From Dendrobium chrysotoxum (lineage: Eukaryota; Streptophyta; Magnoliopsida; Asparagales; Orchidaceae), in assembly GCA_019925795.1 (NCBI GenBank), contig CM034309.1, positions 24,856,729 to 24,920,728 of the forward strand: a DNA stretch of 64,000 nucleotides, in the 5' to 3' direction. Of this stretch, positions 1-10,056 are shown in pieces. The position numbers were made by a program, and so were the translations under genes. Each line of letters starts with the position of its first letter. Positions within the stretch are counted from its first letter, which is position 1. A model generated the notes under the pieces. That model saw only the letters and a program-made list of their open reading frames with translations, made no database searches and was not told where the DNA came from.

Positions 1-519
1 ATTTTTTATTAAACTTAAAAAAATTTAAAATAGTCCATTTTGATAATAAGCAGACATTTATATTATATATATACGCTATCAAATTACATTTTGGATCCGT
101 CGGAATACTTTCAAGATAGAGGCCCCACAATAAAATTATCAATTTTATCATATCAGGTTGACATTTATCCAATCAATAGTTCTTCTTTTTATTTTTTATT
201 TTTAGATTCATGATTTTTTTTTTTGCCCTTTTTTTTCTGATCATAATAATTTTACTCTTACAAATTAAGGACAATCATTTATTATGGCTATGTTTGGATT
301 GAGGGATAGTGACAGATGTCATGAATTCATCATCTAAAGATTTTTATGGGAATCGAATAAAATATGTAAAAATTTGGGTTGATTATGAATATATCATTAT
401 TTTCACTTAAATTTCTGACATGCAAGATGAATGTTACCTGCTAAAAAATTCATGATGATAGAAATATAGGTTTTATGCCTTGGCTTTTCATGACGGCCCA
501 ATAAAAAAAGAGATAAAAA
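1..519. other. AT-rich intergenic DNA, no gene seen
   Basis: A/T-dominated sequence with poly-T runs. Both strands were read and no sustained reading frame, RNA gene or clear terminal repeat was recognised. Confidence 0.5.
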
Positions 520-960
520 AGAATGTAATATACATCATAATTTTTATGTGAAATTTTTGGAAAGAGAAAAAAATCACGAGGCCTGGCTTAGATGAAATGA
601 TCTACTATACAAATAAGTTACAAAAGTTTTCTGATTTTTCCCTTAATTGGATAATATAAGATTGCAAAGTATGTAACACACAAGCTTGTAATTCTATAAT
701 GTTGGAGAATGCGAGAAATGCAACAATTGGATGGTGTTAATTGGGTGAAGTTGAGCGAACGATAGTGGCGGAGTGATGCTTGTGGGCGATGGCAACAATC
801 AAATGCGGGTGGATGGATTATTACGATCAGAAACGACAATCTGAATGTGACAATATGATGATGGTAACCAGCGATGGCGGTGGCGATCAACGTAAAACAT
901 CAAGTAGAGCTCTAGAGTTAAAATTAAGATGCAGATATTCAATCAATAAGATTTTAGACT
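520..960 (-). repeat. Remnant of LTR-like family L1 (minus orientation)
   Basis: The stretch around 545-620 (a 'tttttatgtg' motif, then an A-rich stretch, then 'gaggcctggctta') resembles the equivalent part of the better-preserved LTR-like copy at 1170-2150. It is followed by a GATGG/GGCGG-rich tract at 765-895, where the other copies carry tandem repeats. Short open frames on both strands here (60-90 codons) show no recognisable protein. The boundaries are approximate and the copy is strongly diverged. Confidence 0.35.
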
Positions 961-999
961 AATTAAATTCTATGTGAGGCTTGGTACCAAAAAGTGCAG

Positions 1000-1140
1000 G
1001 TATATACTAGAGAATCAAGCATACAAGACTTAGATGAAGAGTGTACCTCGCGACAAAATTACCATACTCAAAATTCACTAGATTAAAGGTTCAAGATGAG
1101 CTAGAGGTAAGTTAGGTTGAGAGCTACATGAGTCAAAGTT
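1000..1140. repeat. Dispersed repeat segment shared with 4385-4600
   Basis: The motifs 'acttagatgaaga', 'ctcaaaatt' and 'ttcaagatgag' occur in the same order here and at 4400-4595. The later copy is interrupted by two MITEs (4469-4578 and 4611-4740). This suggests that the LTR-like copy starting near 1170 sits inside a larger, older repeat that is also present near 4.4-5.2 kb. Confidence 0.4.
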
Positions 1141-1169
1141 TGTAATCATCATTTTTCATATTGTTGCGA

Positions 1170-2150
1170 GCTAGAATATACGCGGCGATAGAGTTAGAAA
1201 TTTTTGTCTTAGCCTTGTACGAATATCCAGCACACAAATAGAAAATGAATGAACGCCAGGATTTTTATGTGGAAAACCCTAGAAAAGGGAAAAACAACGG
1301 GGCCACGCTCGGTTGAAATGGTTCCACTAGTGTTTGATTAGATTACAAGTGACGAACTTGTCCCCAAAATTGAGGATGATCAAAAAACAATAATCAACTG
1401 TCGTGTTTGAAAACCAATTACAAATAGAGATTGGAAATCCGGTGACACTTGGTGGTCGGGCCAAAATCCGGCATCAGTTGGCTATCGAATAGAGCTCCGA
1501 CGTCAGTCGGCGGTCGAGCAGAACTCCGGCGTCGGTCGGCTGTCGGGTAGAACTCTGGCGTCGGTCGGCTGCCTGGTGGAAGTTTGGCGGTGGTCGAGGA
1601 GTCTGGTGGCAATAGAGCTCTCTTCCTTCTTCTCTTCCTTAACTCTTTCTCTTCTCTTCTTACTTGGGGTCTCCCCTAAGATAAATGAGGGGTCTATTTA
1701 TAATTTTCTGATAGTGGCATGACAAGTAAATAGGAGAGATCAAGGATAAATTGGGAGTGGTTTGAATGGACGGCCGATGTTGATTCACTTGATCATGGAC
1801 CATTTATTGGACATTTGAATATCTTAGTGATATCAGAATCTGGCGATCTTGGGCTCGTTGGACTCATCTCGTCGGGCCGCTCGATTCGATTATAAGCATG
1901 TCACTTTTGGAAACCGTTTGGTAATCCAAATTATGGTTTGAACCTTCCAAATGCGCTTCGGGTCTATGATTTGGTCTCATTTGGGCTCGAATTGAGCTGA
2001 ATTTGGTGTCGTTGGGTTCGTATTTTCGAGATGTTCAGTTCGACTATAAGTTTGCTGAAATCGGAGTTCAAATGGTCTCCGATTAAAATTTTTAAGTTTC
2101 ATACTTAATTTTTTGCCTTAAGATTCGTGCCCGATCAAGATAATTTTTTG
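1170..2150 (-). repeat. LTR-like element, family L1 copy A, probably a solo LTR of a copia-type element
   Basis: Read on the minus strand, the order is: a region with many short matches to 5230-5480; a TATA-like 'tataaatagacccc' (about 1683-1705); a CT/GA-rich leader; a tandem GC-rich array (1463-1578); and an end with a 'ttccacataaaaat'-like motif (about 1262-1280). The same order occurs in plus orientation at 5190-6345. TATA box, transcribed leader and polyadenylation-like end are LTR hallmarks. No internal retroelement coding follows, so I infer a solo LTR. Exact ends and TSD could not be fixed. Confidence 0.5.
1463..1578. repeat. 29-bp tandem array, four units
   Basis: Unit starts at 1463, 1492, 1521 and 1550 give an exact 29-bp period. 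Each unit holds a core like 'ctccggcgtcggtcggc'. It is GC-rich in otherwise AT-rich DNA and lies in the leader part of the LTR-like copy A. An open frame across it is explained by the repeat and is not a gene. Confidence 0.8.
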
Positions 2151-2560
2151 ATGATATATCACTTATTAGGAGTCATATATGTATATTTCAAGTAACAAAA
2201 ATTGGTGAAACAATAGGTCACGCGTACGAGCAAATTTAATAAGAATTTTACTTTATTTTTTTATTAATGCAAATTAATTATTAGATCCTATATAATTTCA
2301 ATTGTACTATATAATATTTTTAATATTAAAGAATTCAATTAGATTAATTTACATTAATTAAGTTATTCTTTTAAAAAAATTAATTTTGTGAACATATCAT
2401 ATATACTATCAAGTTTAAATTCAAAATTATAATTGCAGCCATATAAATCTTGCATTATTAAGTAGCATGAATTAAGAGATGAATTAATATATATCAAGTT
2501 CAACTGGTCATTCTGCATGATGTTTATCATATTGTACAATTGAGTAGATTTGTTTTTTCT
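2150..2560. repeat. AT-rich dispersed repeat segment (also at 4745-5200 and 6390-6790)
   Basis: Shared landmarks are 'gagtcatatatgta' (2170 and about 4770), 'attaatgcaaattaatta' and its variants, 'tccaatcaaattaattt'-like words, and 'ataaatctt'. The third copy at 6390-6790 shares the last parts, including 'aattaagagatga'. Non-coding; the family was not identified. Confidence 0.4.
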
Positions 2561-2752
2561 CTCAATCTATTTTAATATTTATTTTAAGTTGTTCATATTT
2601 TTATGGTTAAATTTTATTTTTAATTGTTCTTATTTTATAATCTATAATTAAAATTAAAAAATAACTTTTTGTATTATTCTTGTTGATTTTTTAAAAATAA
2701 AATAAATTATTTTTATTTTATAACTTTTAGTCATTTGAAAAATGCACAATAA

Positions 2753-2880
2753 GGTTTTGTTTGAGATGACTTTCTTGTTGCTTTCGAAAGTAATTTTTTA
2801 GTATAAAATTTTTAGTTCAAAAATTTTTTTACTAGAAAGCTGTGTTAGAAGGCAGCAAAAAAACTATCTCAAATCAAGTC
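2753..2880. mobile_element. Tourist-like MITE, copy 1
   Basis: A 128-bp imperfect hairpin. The left end 'ggttttgtttgagatgac' pairs with the right end 'atctcaaatcaagtc'. It is flanked by TAA at 2750-2752 and 2881-2883. The 3-bp TWA duplication plus a GGSNNTGTTTGG-like terminus fits PIF/Harbinger-derived Tourist MITEs. The right TAA is also the left TAA of the next copy. Confidence 0.75.
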
Positions 2881-2883
2881 TAA

Positions 2884-2982
2884 GGTTTCGTTTGGGATGA
2901 CTTTCTTACTGCTTATTAAAGCAATTTTTAGTATAAAAAAATTATTTTAAAAAATAATAAAAAAATAGTCTCAAATGAAATC
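2884..2982. mobile_element. Tourist-like MITE, copy 2
   Basis: A 99-bp hairpin with terminus 'ggtttcgtttgggatgac' paired with 'gtctcaaatgaaatc'. TAA lies on both sides (2881-2883 and 2983-2985). It is directly abutted to copy 1, sharing one TAA, and its central part is shorter than in the other copies. Confidence 0.75.
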
Positions 2983-3288
2983 TAAATCGTTCAGCATGAG
3001 CTCTACCAATTAAACAAAGGCCCTAAAAAATATTTGTAGACTCAAAAAATAGAAGGGGATAATTGAGTCTTTATTGTAAGCTAACCATATATTATATTTA
3101 TTATTTAATATCAGTTTTTGTGTATACTTTTTGTTGGCCCCCAAAAGAATCATAGTTGACCGTAGTTAAATAAATTATTAAATACCTTATAGGAGCACCT
3201 ACCTTAGAAATATGGCGTCTTAGAAATAACAAGCCATTTGGTCATATGCAAATTGCAATATTCTTATTCTGATTTTGTAGGATATTAA

Positions 3289-3410
3289 AGTTCTGTTTGG
3301 GATGACTTTTTTACTGCTTCTTAAAGCAGCTATTTAGTACTAAAATTTAAAATTTTTGTACTAAAAAATTACTTTAAAAAATAGTAAAAAATACGATCTT
3401 AAACAAAGCC
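3289..3410. mobile_element. Tourist-like MITE, copy 3
   Basis: A 122-bp hairpin from 'agttctgtttgggatgac' to 'gatcttaaacaaagcc', with TAA at 3286-3288 and 3411-3413. The central palindrome is around 'actaaaatttaaaatttttgt'-type sequence. Confidence 0.75.
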
Positions 3411-3925
3411 TAAGTTAATAAAATAGTGTATCAAAAACTTATCATTTTAGAGGATATTCTTTAGTTTTATGGCCAAAGAGAGAATAAAAACATCCATTGT
3501 ATATGTCAAATACATAGTAGTAGGAATTTATGCTATTCAAGTCTTAAGCCTTATGTCTCAAGCAGCAGCTTCTTCATTGTCCTTAAGTTAATAACATAAA
3601 AATCATATATGTCAAAATTTGTTATTTTCTAATAATTAAGATGATCAATTTGATCCAACATTGACCGTATTGTACGACTTACTTGTCCAAATAATTTAAT
3701 AAATTGTTGTCTTATTACATAAACTTCACTCACATTTCCTACATTTTCCAAAATTTCAAAAGAGCTTCTAAAGTTCTAAAAGAAAATTCAGGGCAAATTA
3801 ATACAACAAAACCACCTCCCTTATAATTCTTCTAGATTTTTTTTAAGCATTACATTCCAATTCCTTATTTGATTTACCTATCCATATATCACTCTAAATT
3901 ACCTTTTGGATCACTTGCAAACTTA

Positions 3926-4045
3926 TGTTTAGTTTGTGATGACTTTCTTACTACTTCTTAAAACAGCTTTATAGTACAAAATTTTTAATTTTTTAACTTA
4001 AAAACTGCTTTAAAAAGCAGTAAGAAAGCCGTCCCAAACGAAGCC
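3926..4045. mobile_element. Tourist-like MITE, copy 4
   Basis: A 120-bp hairpin. The right terminus 'gccgtcccaaacgaagcc' is the best-preserved end in the cluster. TTA duplications lie at 3923-3925 and 4046-4048. Confidence 0.8.
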
Positions 4046-4468
4046 TTAGTCATCAATGATAACCACACTTTTTTGTAATCTCCAATATCTACTAGGTAAG
4101 TTGTGATCACCCATCAGGACTTCCATGTATCTTTCATGTTTCTAACACTAGTGCTTGCCCTCACATCACTACCACATATCCTATTTATAAAGTTTGCATA
4201 GAGTTAACAAATAATACATATTTTGCATCATAAAAAGTAGAGATTTTTGACCTCATAACACTAGAACTATTTATAGAATTTTGATGATCATAAATATACT
4301 TTAATTGAGGTGATCTATTCACTTTTATGTGTAGCTTAGTACTACCAATTGTAGTTATATAATGAAGTGTCAAAATACATGTGCTATGCATAATATTGGA
4401 TTATACAAAACTTAGATGAAGATTGTAGCTAAAGAAAAAATTACTAAGCTCAAAATTTAGTAGATGAA

Positions 4469-4578
4469 GGCTACGTTTGGGGCGGCTTTCTTATTGTTTT
4501 ATAAAACTATTTTTTAGTACATAAATTTATTAAAAGCAGGAAAAAAAATAATGGTCTAAAGTTGTTCCAAACGAAGCC
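4469..4578. mobile_element. Tourist-like MITE, copy 5
   Basis: A 110-bp hairpin from 'ggctacgtttggggcggc' to 'gttgttccaaacgaagcc'. TAA follows at 4579-4581; the left flank is GAA (4466-4468), one base off the expected duplication. Confidence 0.7.
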
Positions 4579-4610
4579 TAAAAGTTCAAGATGAGTTAGG
4601 GAAAAACTAA

Positions 4611-4740
4611 GGCTTTGTTTAGGACAGCTTTCTTTCTGCTTTTTAAAGTAGCTTTTTAGTTCAAAAAATTTCTTGAACTAAAAATTTTAGTACTAAAAGC
4701 TGCTTTAGAAAACAGTAAAAAAGTTGTCCCAAATGAAACC
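4611..4740. mobile_element. Tourist-like MITE, copy 6
   Basis: A 130-bp hairpin from 'ggctttgtttaggacagc' to 'gttgtcccaaatgaaacc'. TAA lies to the left (4608-4610) and AAA to the right, so the duplication is eroded. Confidence 0.7.
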
Positions 4741-4978
4741 AAAGTTGACTTATATTGTTTTATATTATTTGAGTCATATATGTAAATTTCAGATAAAAAA
4801 TAAATGGCGAAACAATCAATACACACATATAAGTGAATAAATAAAAATTTAATTTTATATTTTTATTAATATAAATTGATCAATATATGATACTGTAAGA
4901 TATTAATGCAAAAAAATTTCTAATTTTAGTGAATCCAATCAAATTAATTTGTTTTAATTAAAGTTTTTTAAGGAATTA

Positions 4979-5098
4979 GGCTTCGTTTGGGACTGTTTTC
5001 TTACTGCTTCTTAAAGCAGTTTTATAGTATAAAAATTAAAATTTTTGTACTAAAAAACTGCTTTAAGAAGTAGTAAGAAAGCCATCACAAATGAAGAC
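4979..5098. mobile_element. Tourist-like MITE, copy 7
   Basis: A 120-bp hairpin from 'ggcttcgtttgggact' to 'gccatcacaaatgaagac', with TTA at 4976-4978 and 5099-5101. It interrupts the AT-rich repeat segment that also occurs at 2150-2560. Confidence 0.8.
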
Positions 5099-5189
5099 TT
5101 AATTTCTATGAACTAATTCTACTTCACAATTTATATCAAATTAAACAATTAGGTCTAAATTTAAAGTTATGAGTGCAATATAAATCTTC

Positions 5190-6345
5190 CAACATGAATC
5201 TCAAGGCATATTCATATCGATAACTTCTAAAATTAAAATCGGGACCACCTAAGCTCCAATTTTAGCAAACTTATAGTAAAATTGAACGTCTAAAAGAGAT
5301 GAACCTAACGACACCAAAATCGGTCCAATTCGAGCCCAAATGGATCTAATTCGGGGCCCTGAAGAACATTTGAAAGGTTCAAAGTATAAATTGCAAGACC
5401 AAATGAGATCTAAGTATATCATGCTTATAGTCGAATCGAGTGGCTCAACGAGACAAATCCAATGAGCCCAAGATCGCCTAATTCTTACATCATTTGGGTA
5501 CATAAATGCTTAATAAATGCTCCACGATCAAGGGGATTAATATGAGTACCCATTGAAACACTCCCAACATGCCCTTAATCTTCTCCCAATTTACTAGCCA
5601 TGACACTCCAAAAAAACTATAAATAGACCCCCATTCTTAATATGAAAGGGGGGAAGAGGGAGGAAGCAAGAGAAAGAATAGAAGAGAGGAAGAGAGACCT
5701 GCGATCTCTCTTGCCACTATACTCCTCGACCACCTCCTGGCCACTAACGATCACTGAACATTTTTCAGGCTTTTTCCCAACCATTAACCTTCATCAGACT
5801 TCCATCCAGCCACCGATCACCACTTGACTATAGTTCCTTTGACCATCGACACTTGACTGGGTCCACTCCGACCAACATCGCACGTCGACCACGGTCCACT
5901 CTGACCACCGTCCCCTATCGACTACGGTCCACTCAGACCATCGTCGCCCGCCGACTACGGTCCAGTCCGACCACTGTCGCTTGCCATCTGCAATCTTTCT
6001 CACCTTGGTCACCCAAATACAGTCCTACTAACCAAACAGACATGTCAACACTTTTTTAAGAATAGCTACCATGTAACGAGCTTTATACAATGTGTATTTG
6101 CTACATAAAGCCTTCCCCCTAAGGAAAGGCCTCATTTATACTCAACCATAAATACTAGTGGATTCATTCAAACTGGGCCATGCCCCGAGATTTTTTCCCT
6201 TTTAGGATTTTCCACGTAAAAATTTTGGTGTCTCTTATGAATGTTACACCTCTATCTTTCATCTATTTATGTGTTGGATCTTCGTACAATATTAGGACGC
6301 TAAACTCTATATCTCTCTATTGTCGAGAATTTTTTAAGAACGCAA
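5190..6345 (+). repeat. LTR-like element, family L1 copy B (plus orientation)
   Basis: This is the plus-strand counterpart of copy A. In order it holds 'gcaaacttatagt' (about 5267), 'gagcccaaatgga', 'atgcttatagtcgaatcgag' (about 5422), 'gagcccaagatcgcc' (about 5465), 'tataaatagacccc' (about 5620), a GA-rich leader (5645-5700), a 33-bp array (5860-5991), and 'ttttcccttttaggatttt' (about 6193) before a CCACGTAAAAA motif and a TTCGTACAA motif near the end. Open frames across 5249-6395 are by-products. No retroelement coding is attached, so a solo LTR is inferred. Confidence 0.5.
5860..5991. repeat. 33-bp tandem array, four units
   Basis: The unit start 'ggtccact(c)' recurs at 5860, 5893, 5926 and 5959, giving an exact 33-bp period. 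Because 33 is a multiple of three, one minus-strand frame reads through it as an 11-residue repeat (RRWSEWTVVD-like). I regard that as a by-product of the repeat. It occupies the same leader position as the unrelated 29-bp array in copy A. Confidence 0.8.
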
Positions 6346-6389
6346 TAGTACTATATGAAAATAATCACCATACACATAAGAGAGAATTT

Positions 6390-6915
6390 AATTAAATATA
6401 TACTTCATTTCTTATTTTTTACTATAAATAGATCAATTGATGGTTGTAATATATCCTTCTTACTATATAATATGTTCTAATTTTAGAAAATCCAATCAAA
6501 TTAATTTGTATTAATTAAGGTATTTTAAATATTTTTTTTTCTAAAAATAGTTATATGATGTATATAGAGCTATATGATTAGGTCAAAATTTAAAATTATA
6601 ACCATTATGCAAATCTTAACTTTGTTAAGTTAAATAAAAAACTTGATTATTCATTCTATATGATGTATATTGTATTATATTATTTCTTTCCTATTTTAAT
6701 CTAATTAAATAACGGGAATTAAGAGATGAGTTTATGAATTAATGTATATTAAGTTCAGTTGATCATACTATATGATGCATATTGTAATGTTTTATTAATA
6801 AAAATTTAATTTTGGTGACATTAATATGTAATATAGTGATTGTATTGTAAGATTTGTACATCATACTATATGATCTACATATATTTTTCTCTTATCCAGT
6901 TTTAGAGTTTATTTT
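6390..6915. repeat. AT-rich dispersed repeat segment, third copy
   Basis: It shares 'tccaatcaaattaatttgt', 'gattaggtcaaaatttaaa' and 'aattaagagatga' with the copies at 2150-2560 and 4745-5200. Non-coding. It ends where the LINE tail begins. Confidence 0.4.
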
Positions 6916-6916
6916 T

Positions 6917-7267
6917 AAGGTACAACAACAATGACATCAAGCCTTTATCCCACCACGTGGGGTTGGCTACATGAATCTGTTTTCTCCATTGTGTCATGTT
7001 AAGAGTCAAATTCTCATTTAAATCTAATAAAGAAATGTCATTTCTAATATTTTCTAACCAAGTACTTTTAAGTCTACCTCTACCTTTCTTAACATAAGCC
7101 AAATCTAATACATCTACTTTGCTAACCGGGTCATCGAAAGGCCACCGTTTTATGTGACCAAACCATCTAAGGTGACTCTCTCTAATCTTATCTTCCATTG
7201 GAGCTACTCCAACCTTTTTACGAATATTCCCATTTCGTATCATATCTTTAAGAGTAAAGCCACTCAT
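6917..7267 (-). pseudogene. LINE A (RTE-like), 3' end with C-terminal part of ORF and repeat tail
   Basis: Read on the minus strand, the frame from 7267 gives a C-terminal LINE segment with the motifs 'LRWFGHIKR' and 'KKGRGRLKSTWLENIR'. It then runs into a 3' region ending in a short TTG-type tail (plus strand 'acaacaaca' near 6920). The same C-terminal motifs and tail occur in LINE B (11187-12000), which identifies them as one family. The upstream part of this copy is at 10057-11186; the TRIM at 7268-10051 separates the two. Non-functional. Confidence 0.8.
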
Positions 7268-7489
7268 TGTAATAGACCAAACTCTTAACTATCAAGATAT
7301 TATCTGCTTTGGCCTAAGAGCCTCACGGTTTTGCCTTGTTGGTATAACTTCCCAATAGCTCACCCATCCCAGAATAGCTTCGGGATGAGCATGATTAACT
7401 ACAGAGTTTCTTAGTAAAATTTCAACCATTACACCAAAAGGCACTTCGATGTTTAAGAGTTTAGCTTCTTTTACTTAAGGGGTTTCACA
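7268..7489 (-). repeat. TRIM terminal repeat (3' LTR in element orientation)
   Basis: 222 bp, with plus-strand ends TGTAATAG...TTTCACA. It matches 7715-7809 plus 9925-10051, for example 'cctaagagcctcacggttttg' variants at 7311 and 7763. Confidence 0.8.
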
Positions 7490-7502
7490 ATCTCCCTCAC
7501 TT
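7490..7502 (-). other. Polypurine tract of the TRIM
   Basis: Minus-strand 'aagtgagggaga' lies immediately before the TGTGAAA start of the 3' terminal repeat, where a retroelement polypurine tract is expected. Confidence 0.65.
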
Positions 7503-7700
7503 AAGTAATTAATATTCTCGTCCGCATCTTTATCCCATAATCGTCCGCCAGGCAGATGGGATTCTAGAGGTGGCACATACAAGTTCAAGTGGCGGCTCCT
7601 GTCATGTAGCATTTTTTCCATACAAGATTTAAGAAGTGGCTCTCATGTCGTAGTACTTTATCTTGTATGGCACTTAGTTCCATATTTTAGTTGGTGTATT

Positions 7701-7712
7701 GCTCTGATCCCA
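7701..7712 (-). other. tRNA primer-binding site of the TRIM
   Basis: Minus-strand 'tgggatcagagc' differs by one base from the common plant TGGTATCAGAGC site (initiator Met tRNA). It lies two bases from the end of the 5' terminal repeat at 7715. Confidence 0.7.
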
Positions 7713-7809
7713 TTTGTGTCAGCCCAAACTCTTAACTATCGAGATATTGTCCGCATTGACCTAAGAGCCTCACGGTTTTGTCATATTGGTATAACTTCCT
7801 AGTAAGTCA

Positions 7810-9919
7810 TGTCATGTCCCAAAATTTAAATTAGAAGAATTATTTTTTGAGCAATCTACTATCATCTATCAGCATAAAAAGCAAAAATAAATTCTATAAT
7901 TTAAAACATCTATGTACTTATGTATTCATTTCCCAGAAATTATATACACTACTGAATATCTTACAATCGTACCATAAATGCTCTATCTTGAGTACAAAAG
8001 AAATAACTAAATAAAAAGAACCTAAGCCTGAAGGAATCTTGATCAGTCTCACGCTCCTGTTTAGTTGCCATGATCTAAAATTATTTAACCACATATAATG
8101 AGATAAAAAGCCTAACAGGTCACCACAACCTACAACTGAACTCAATACAAAGTAAACGAGTAATTCATGTCAATAGTTAAATCATAACAGTTGCATTAAT
8201 ATGATCATTGAATTAGTACAAAATTAGTAAAATTATACGGTATAGAAGACAATAAATCAGTACAAGTGTTAAATCACTAAAGCAATCATCATATTAATAA
8301 TACAATCAATAAAGAAATTATATAAAGCGATAAAATCAAATCATCGATAAAGATTATCGAAATCAAATCAATGTAGTAAAATTATATAGGATTGTACACA
8401 TGATATTCAGTTATTCTATATCGGTATTAAATCAATATCTTAATCACATATTTAATATATCATGTACATCACATGTTCAATATATATATCATGCTTTTTG
8501 TATTAATAAATTAATAATAATGTTAATAATAAATATGTATAATAATATAAATAATGTCTCAAAAATATTCATTTCAGTAGTCACATTAAACAAGTAAAAA
8601 TTCTGGCTATTATAGTATTTTTTAGTATCTGTGCTAGTATCAGTAAACTGTTAGTTCAGTAAACAGAGTTATTACTCTTTGCCTGTCGGCACAGTAATCA
8701 TCTCCTTATAATTAACTCTCAATCAGTGTATCACATTAATTATTAGAGAATAATATCAAACTATAGTATTTAAAAGAAGATCGGTCGACCCACCATCATG
8801 TACAGATCAATCAATCTCTAACCAATGGGTCAACTAGTCAATATATATCTTTTACAAACACAATATTATCACAGTATTATAACAATAATTTCAAGCACAT
8901 ATCCACATTTATTTTCAATGCATTGTAGCAACTATAATGGTAATTTCAAGCATATATCCATATTCATTTTAAATGTATTACAGTAGATAAAGTATAATTG
9001 AGCTTAATTCAAAACGTTTCAAAATATCCTGATGGTAGACAATAGAAACCCTACTAAATAAACATTCACATTTTAAAATTAATTAAATTATCAGGGATTA
9101 TAAATAATAATATTTTGAAGCTTTTATTGAACTAATTCATTATTTTTAGATGTCAAAAATAAATCTTTATGTAAAAAGTTGATGCTTTCTCAAAATCACT
9201 CAGCAAAAAATCTCAAATAAATACTCAAAGCGTTCATAATCTAAATCACCATAACATATAAAAAGTTACGTGAAGAAAATTTTACTAATACAAAATTATC
9301 CTCATTTTTTGATAATGAAAATACAAATTTGATCTTAAAATGCCTAAAATATAAAATTATTGAAATAAAAAATACGATAACTGTTTCTTACAGCGAGACG
9401 AGAAAATTTCTCAACTGGCCCGACTGACAAAATTGCTCCATGACCTCTAAATCCTTAATTTCTTTTTTTTTCTCCTCACTTTCTTACATAATTTCTCTCG
9501 CCCAAGCTCTGTTAAACAAAATGAAGAAAGGGAAATAAGATTTAATAAAGTTAAGTAATGCTTTAAGATATTTATAATAAAATATTAATATAACTTTTTA
9601 ATTTAATTAATTATTTAATATAAAATTCATATAAATTCTTTTGAAGCTTTAAAAATTATAAAAAAATATTTATAAAATAGAATTTTTTTTAATTCTGGTG
9701 AAATTAGTTTGCAAAACGGATACCTAAAAGTCCAAAAATTCTCACATGTACCAACATGTGTCAATTTCTTAAAGATTTTTACCAGTGTCCAAAAATTATA
9801 AAAAGAAACTTGTATTTAAAATATTATAATATCAATTCTATGACAAAGATGATTTGTGATTTGGACTTATAATGACTCTAAAAAAAATATTTGATTGGGT
9901 CAAAATACAGACTATTACA
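7810..9919. mobile_element. Solo LTR, about 2.1 kb, inserted in the TRIM terminal repeat
   Basis: It runs TGTCATGTCCC...GACTATTACA, with AGTCA on the left (7805-7809) and GGTCA on the right (9920-9924), a 5-bp duplication with one mismatch. Removing it plus one duplication copy restores a TRIM repeat of exactly 222 bp, the length of the other terminal repeat. It has no coding capacity and contains AT-rich and (AT)n sequence. The 'ttcttacagcgagacg' region (about 9390) and the TTACA end resemble the solo LTR at 22330-24009, so they may be related (possibly Del/Tekay-type; inference). Confidence 0.75.
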
Positions 9920-10056
9920 GGTCACCTATCCCAGAATTGCTCCAGGATGAGCACGCTTAATTGTGAAATTTCTTAATGAAATTTTAACCCTTACATCAAA
10001 AGGAGCCTCGACATTTGAGAGTTTAACTTCTTTTATTTAAGAGATTTCACACTCAT

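Larger units (their letters stand above)
2561..4384. other. AT-rich intergenic DNA between MITE copies
   Basis: Apart from the four MITEs listed separately (2753-2982, 3289-3410, 3926-4045) nothing is recognised here. The spacers at 2986-3285, 3414-3922 and 4049-4384 lack sustained frames or repeat structure. Confidence 0.5.
4385..4975. repeat. Dispersed repeat segment interrupted by two MITEs
   Basis: 4391-4468 plus 4582-4600 correspond to 1010-1110, and 4745-4975 corresponds to about 2165-2400. The LTR-like copy A present between those parts near 1.2-2.1 kb is absent here, so this copy resembles the pre-insertion state. Confidence 0.4.
7268..10051 (-). mobile_element. TRIM element (669 bp) inside LINE A, split by a solo LTR
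   Basis: Two 222-bp terminal repeats (7268-7489, and 7715-7809 plus 9925-10051) flank a 225-bp internal segment without coding. CTCAT is duplicated at 7263-7267 and 10052-10056. On the minus strand the element runs TGTGAAA...TATTACA. Its primer-binding-site-like 'tgggatcagagc' (7701-7712) is one mismatch from the initiator-Met tRNA type, and a purine tract 'aagtgagggaga' (7490-7502) precedes the other repeat. This is the layout of terminal-repeat retrotransposons in miniature. It must have moved using proteins from another element. Confidence 0.8.

Noticed and set aside
5794..6012. 72-codon frame with a WSEWTVV repeat
   Set aside because: Created by a 33-bp DNA tandem array; no start context, and the related LTR-like copy has a different array.
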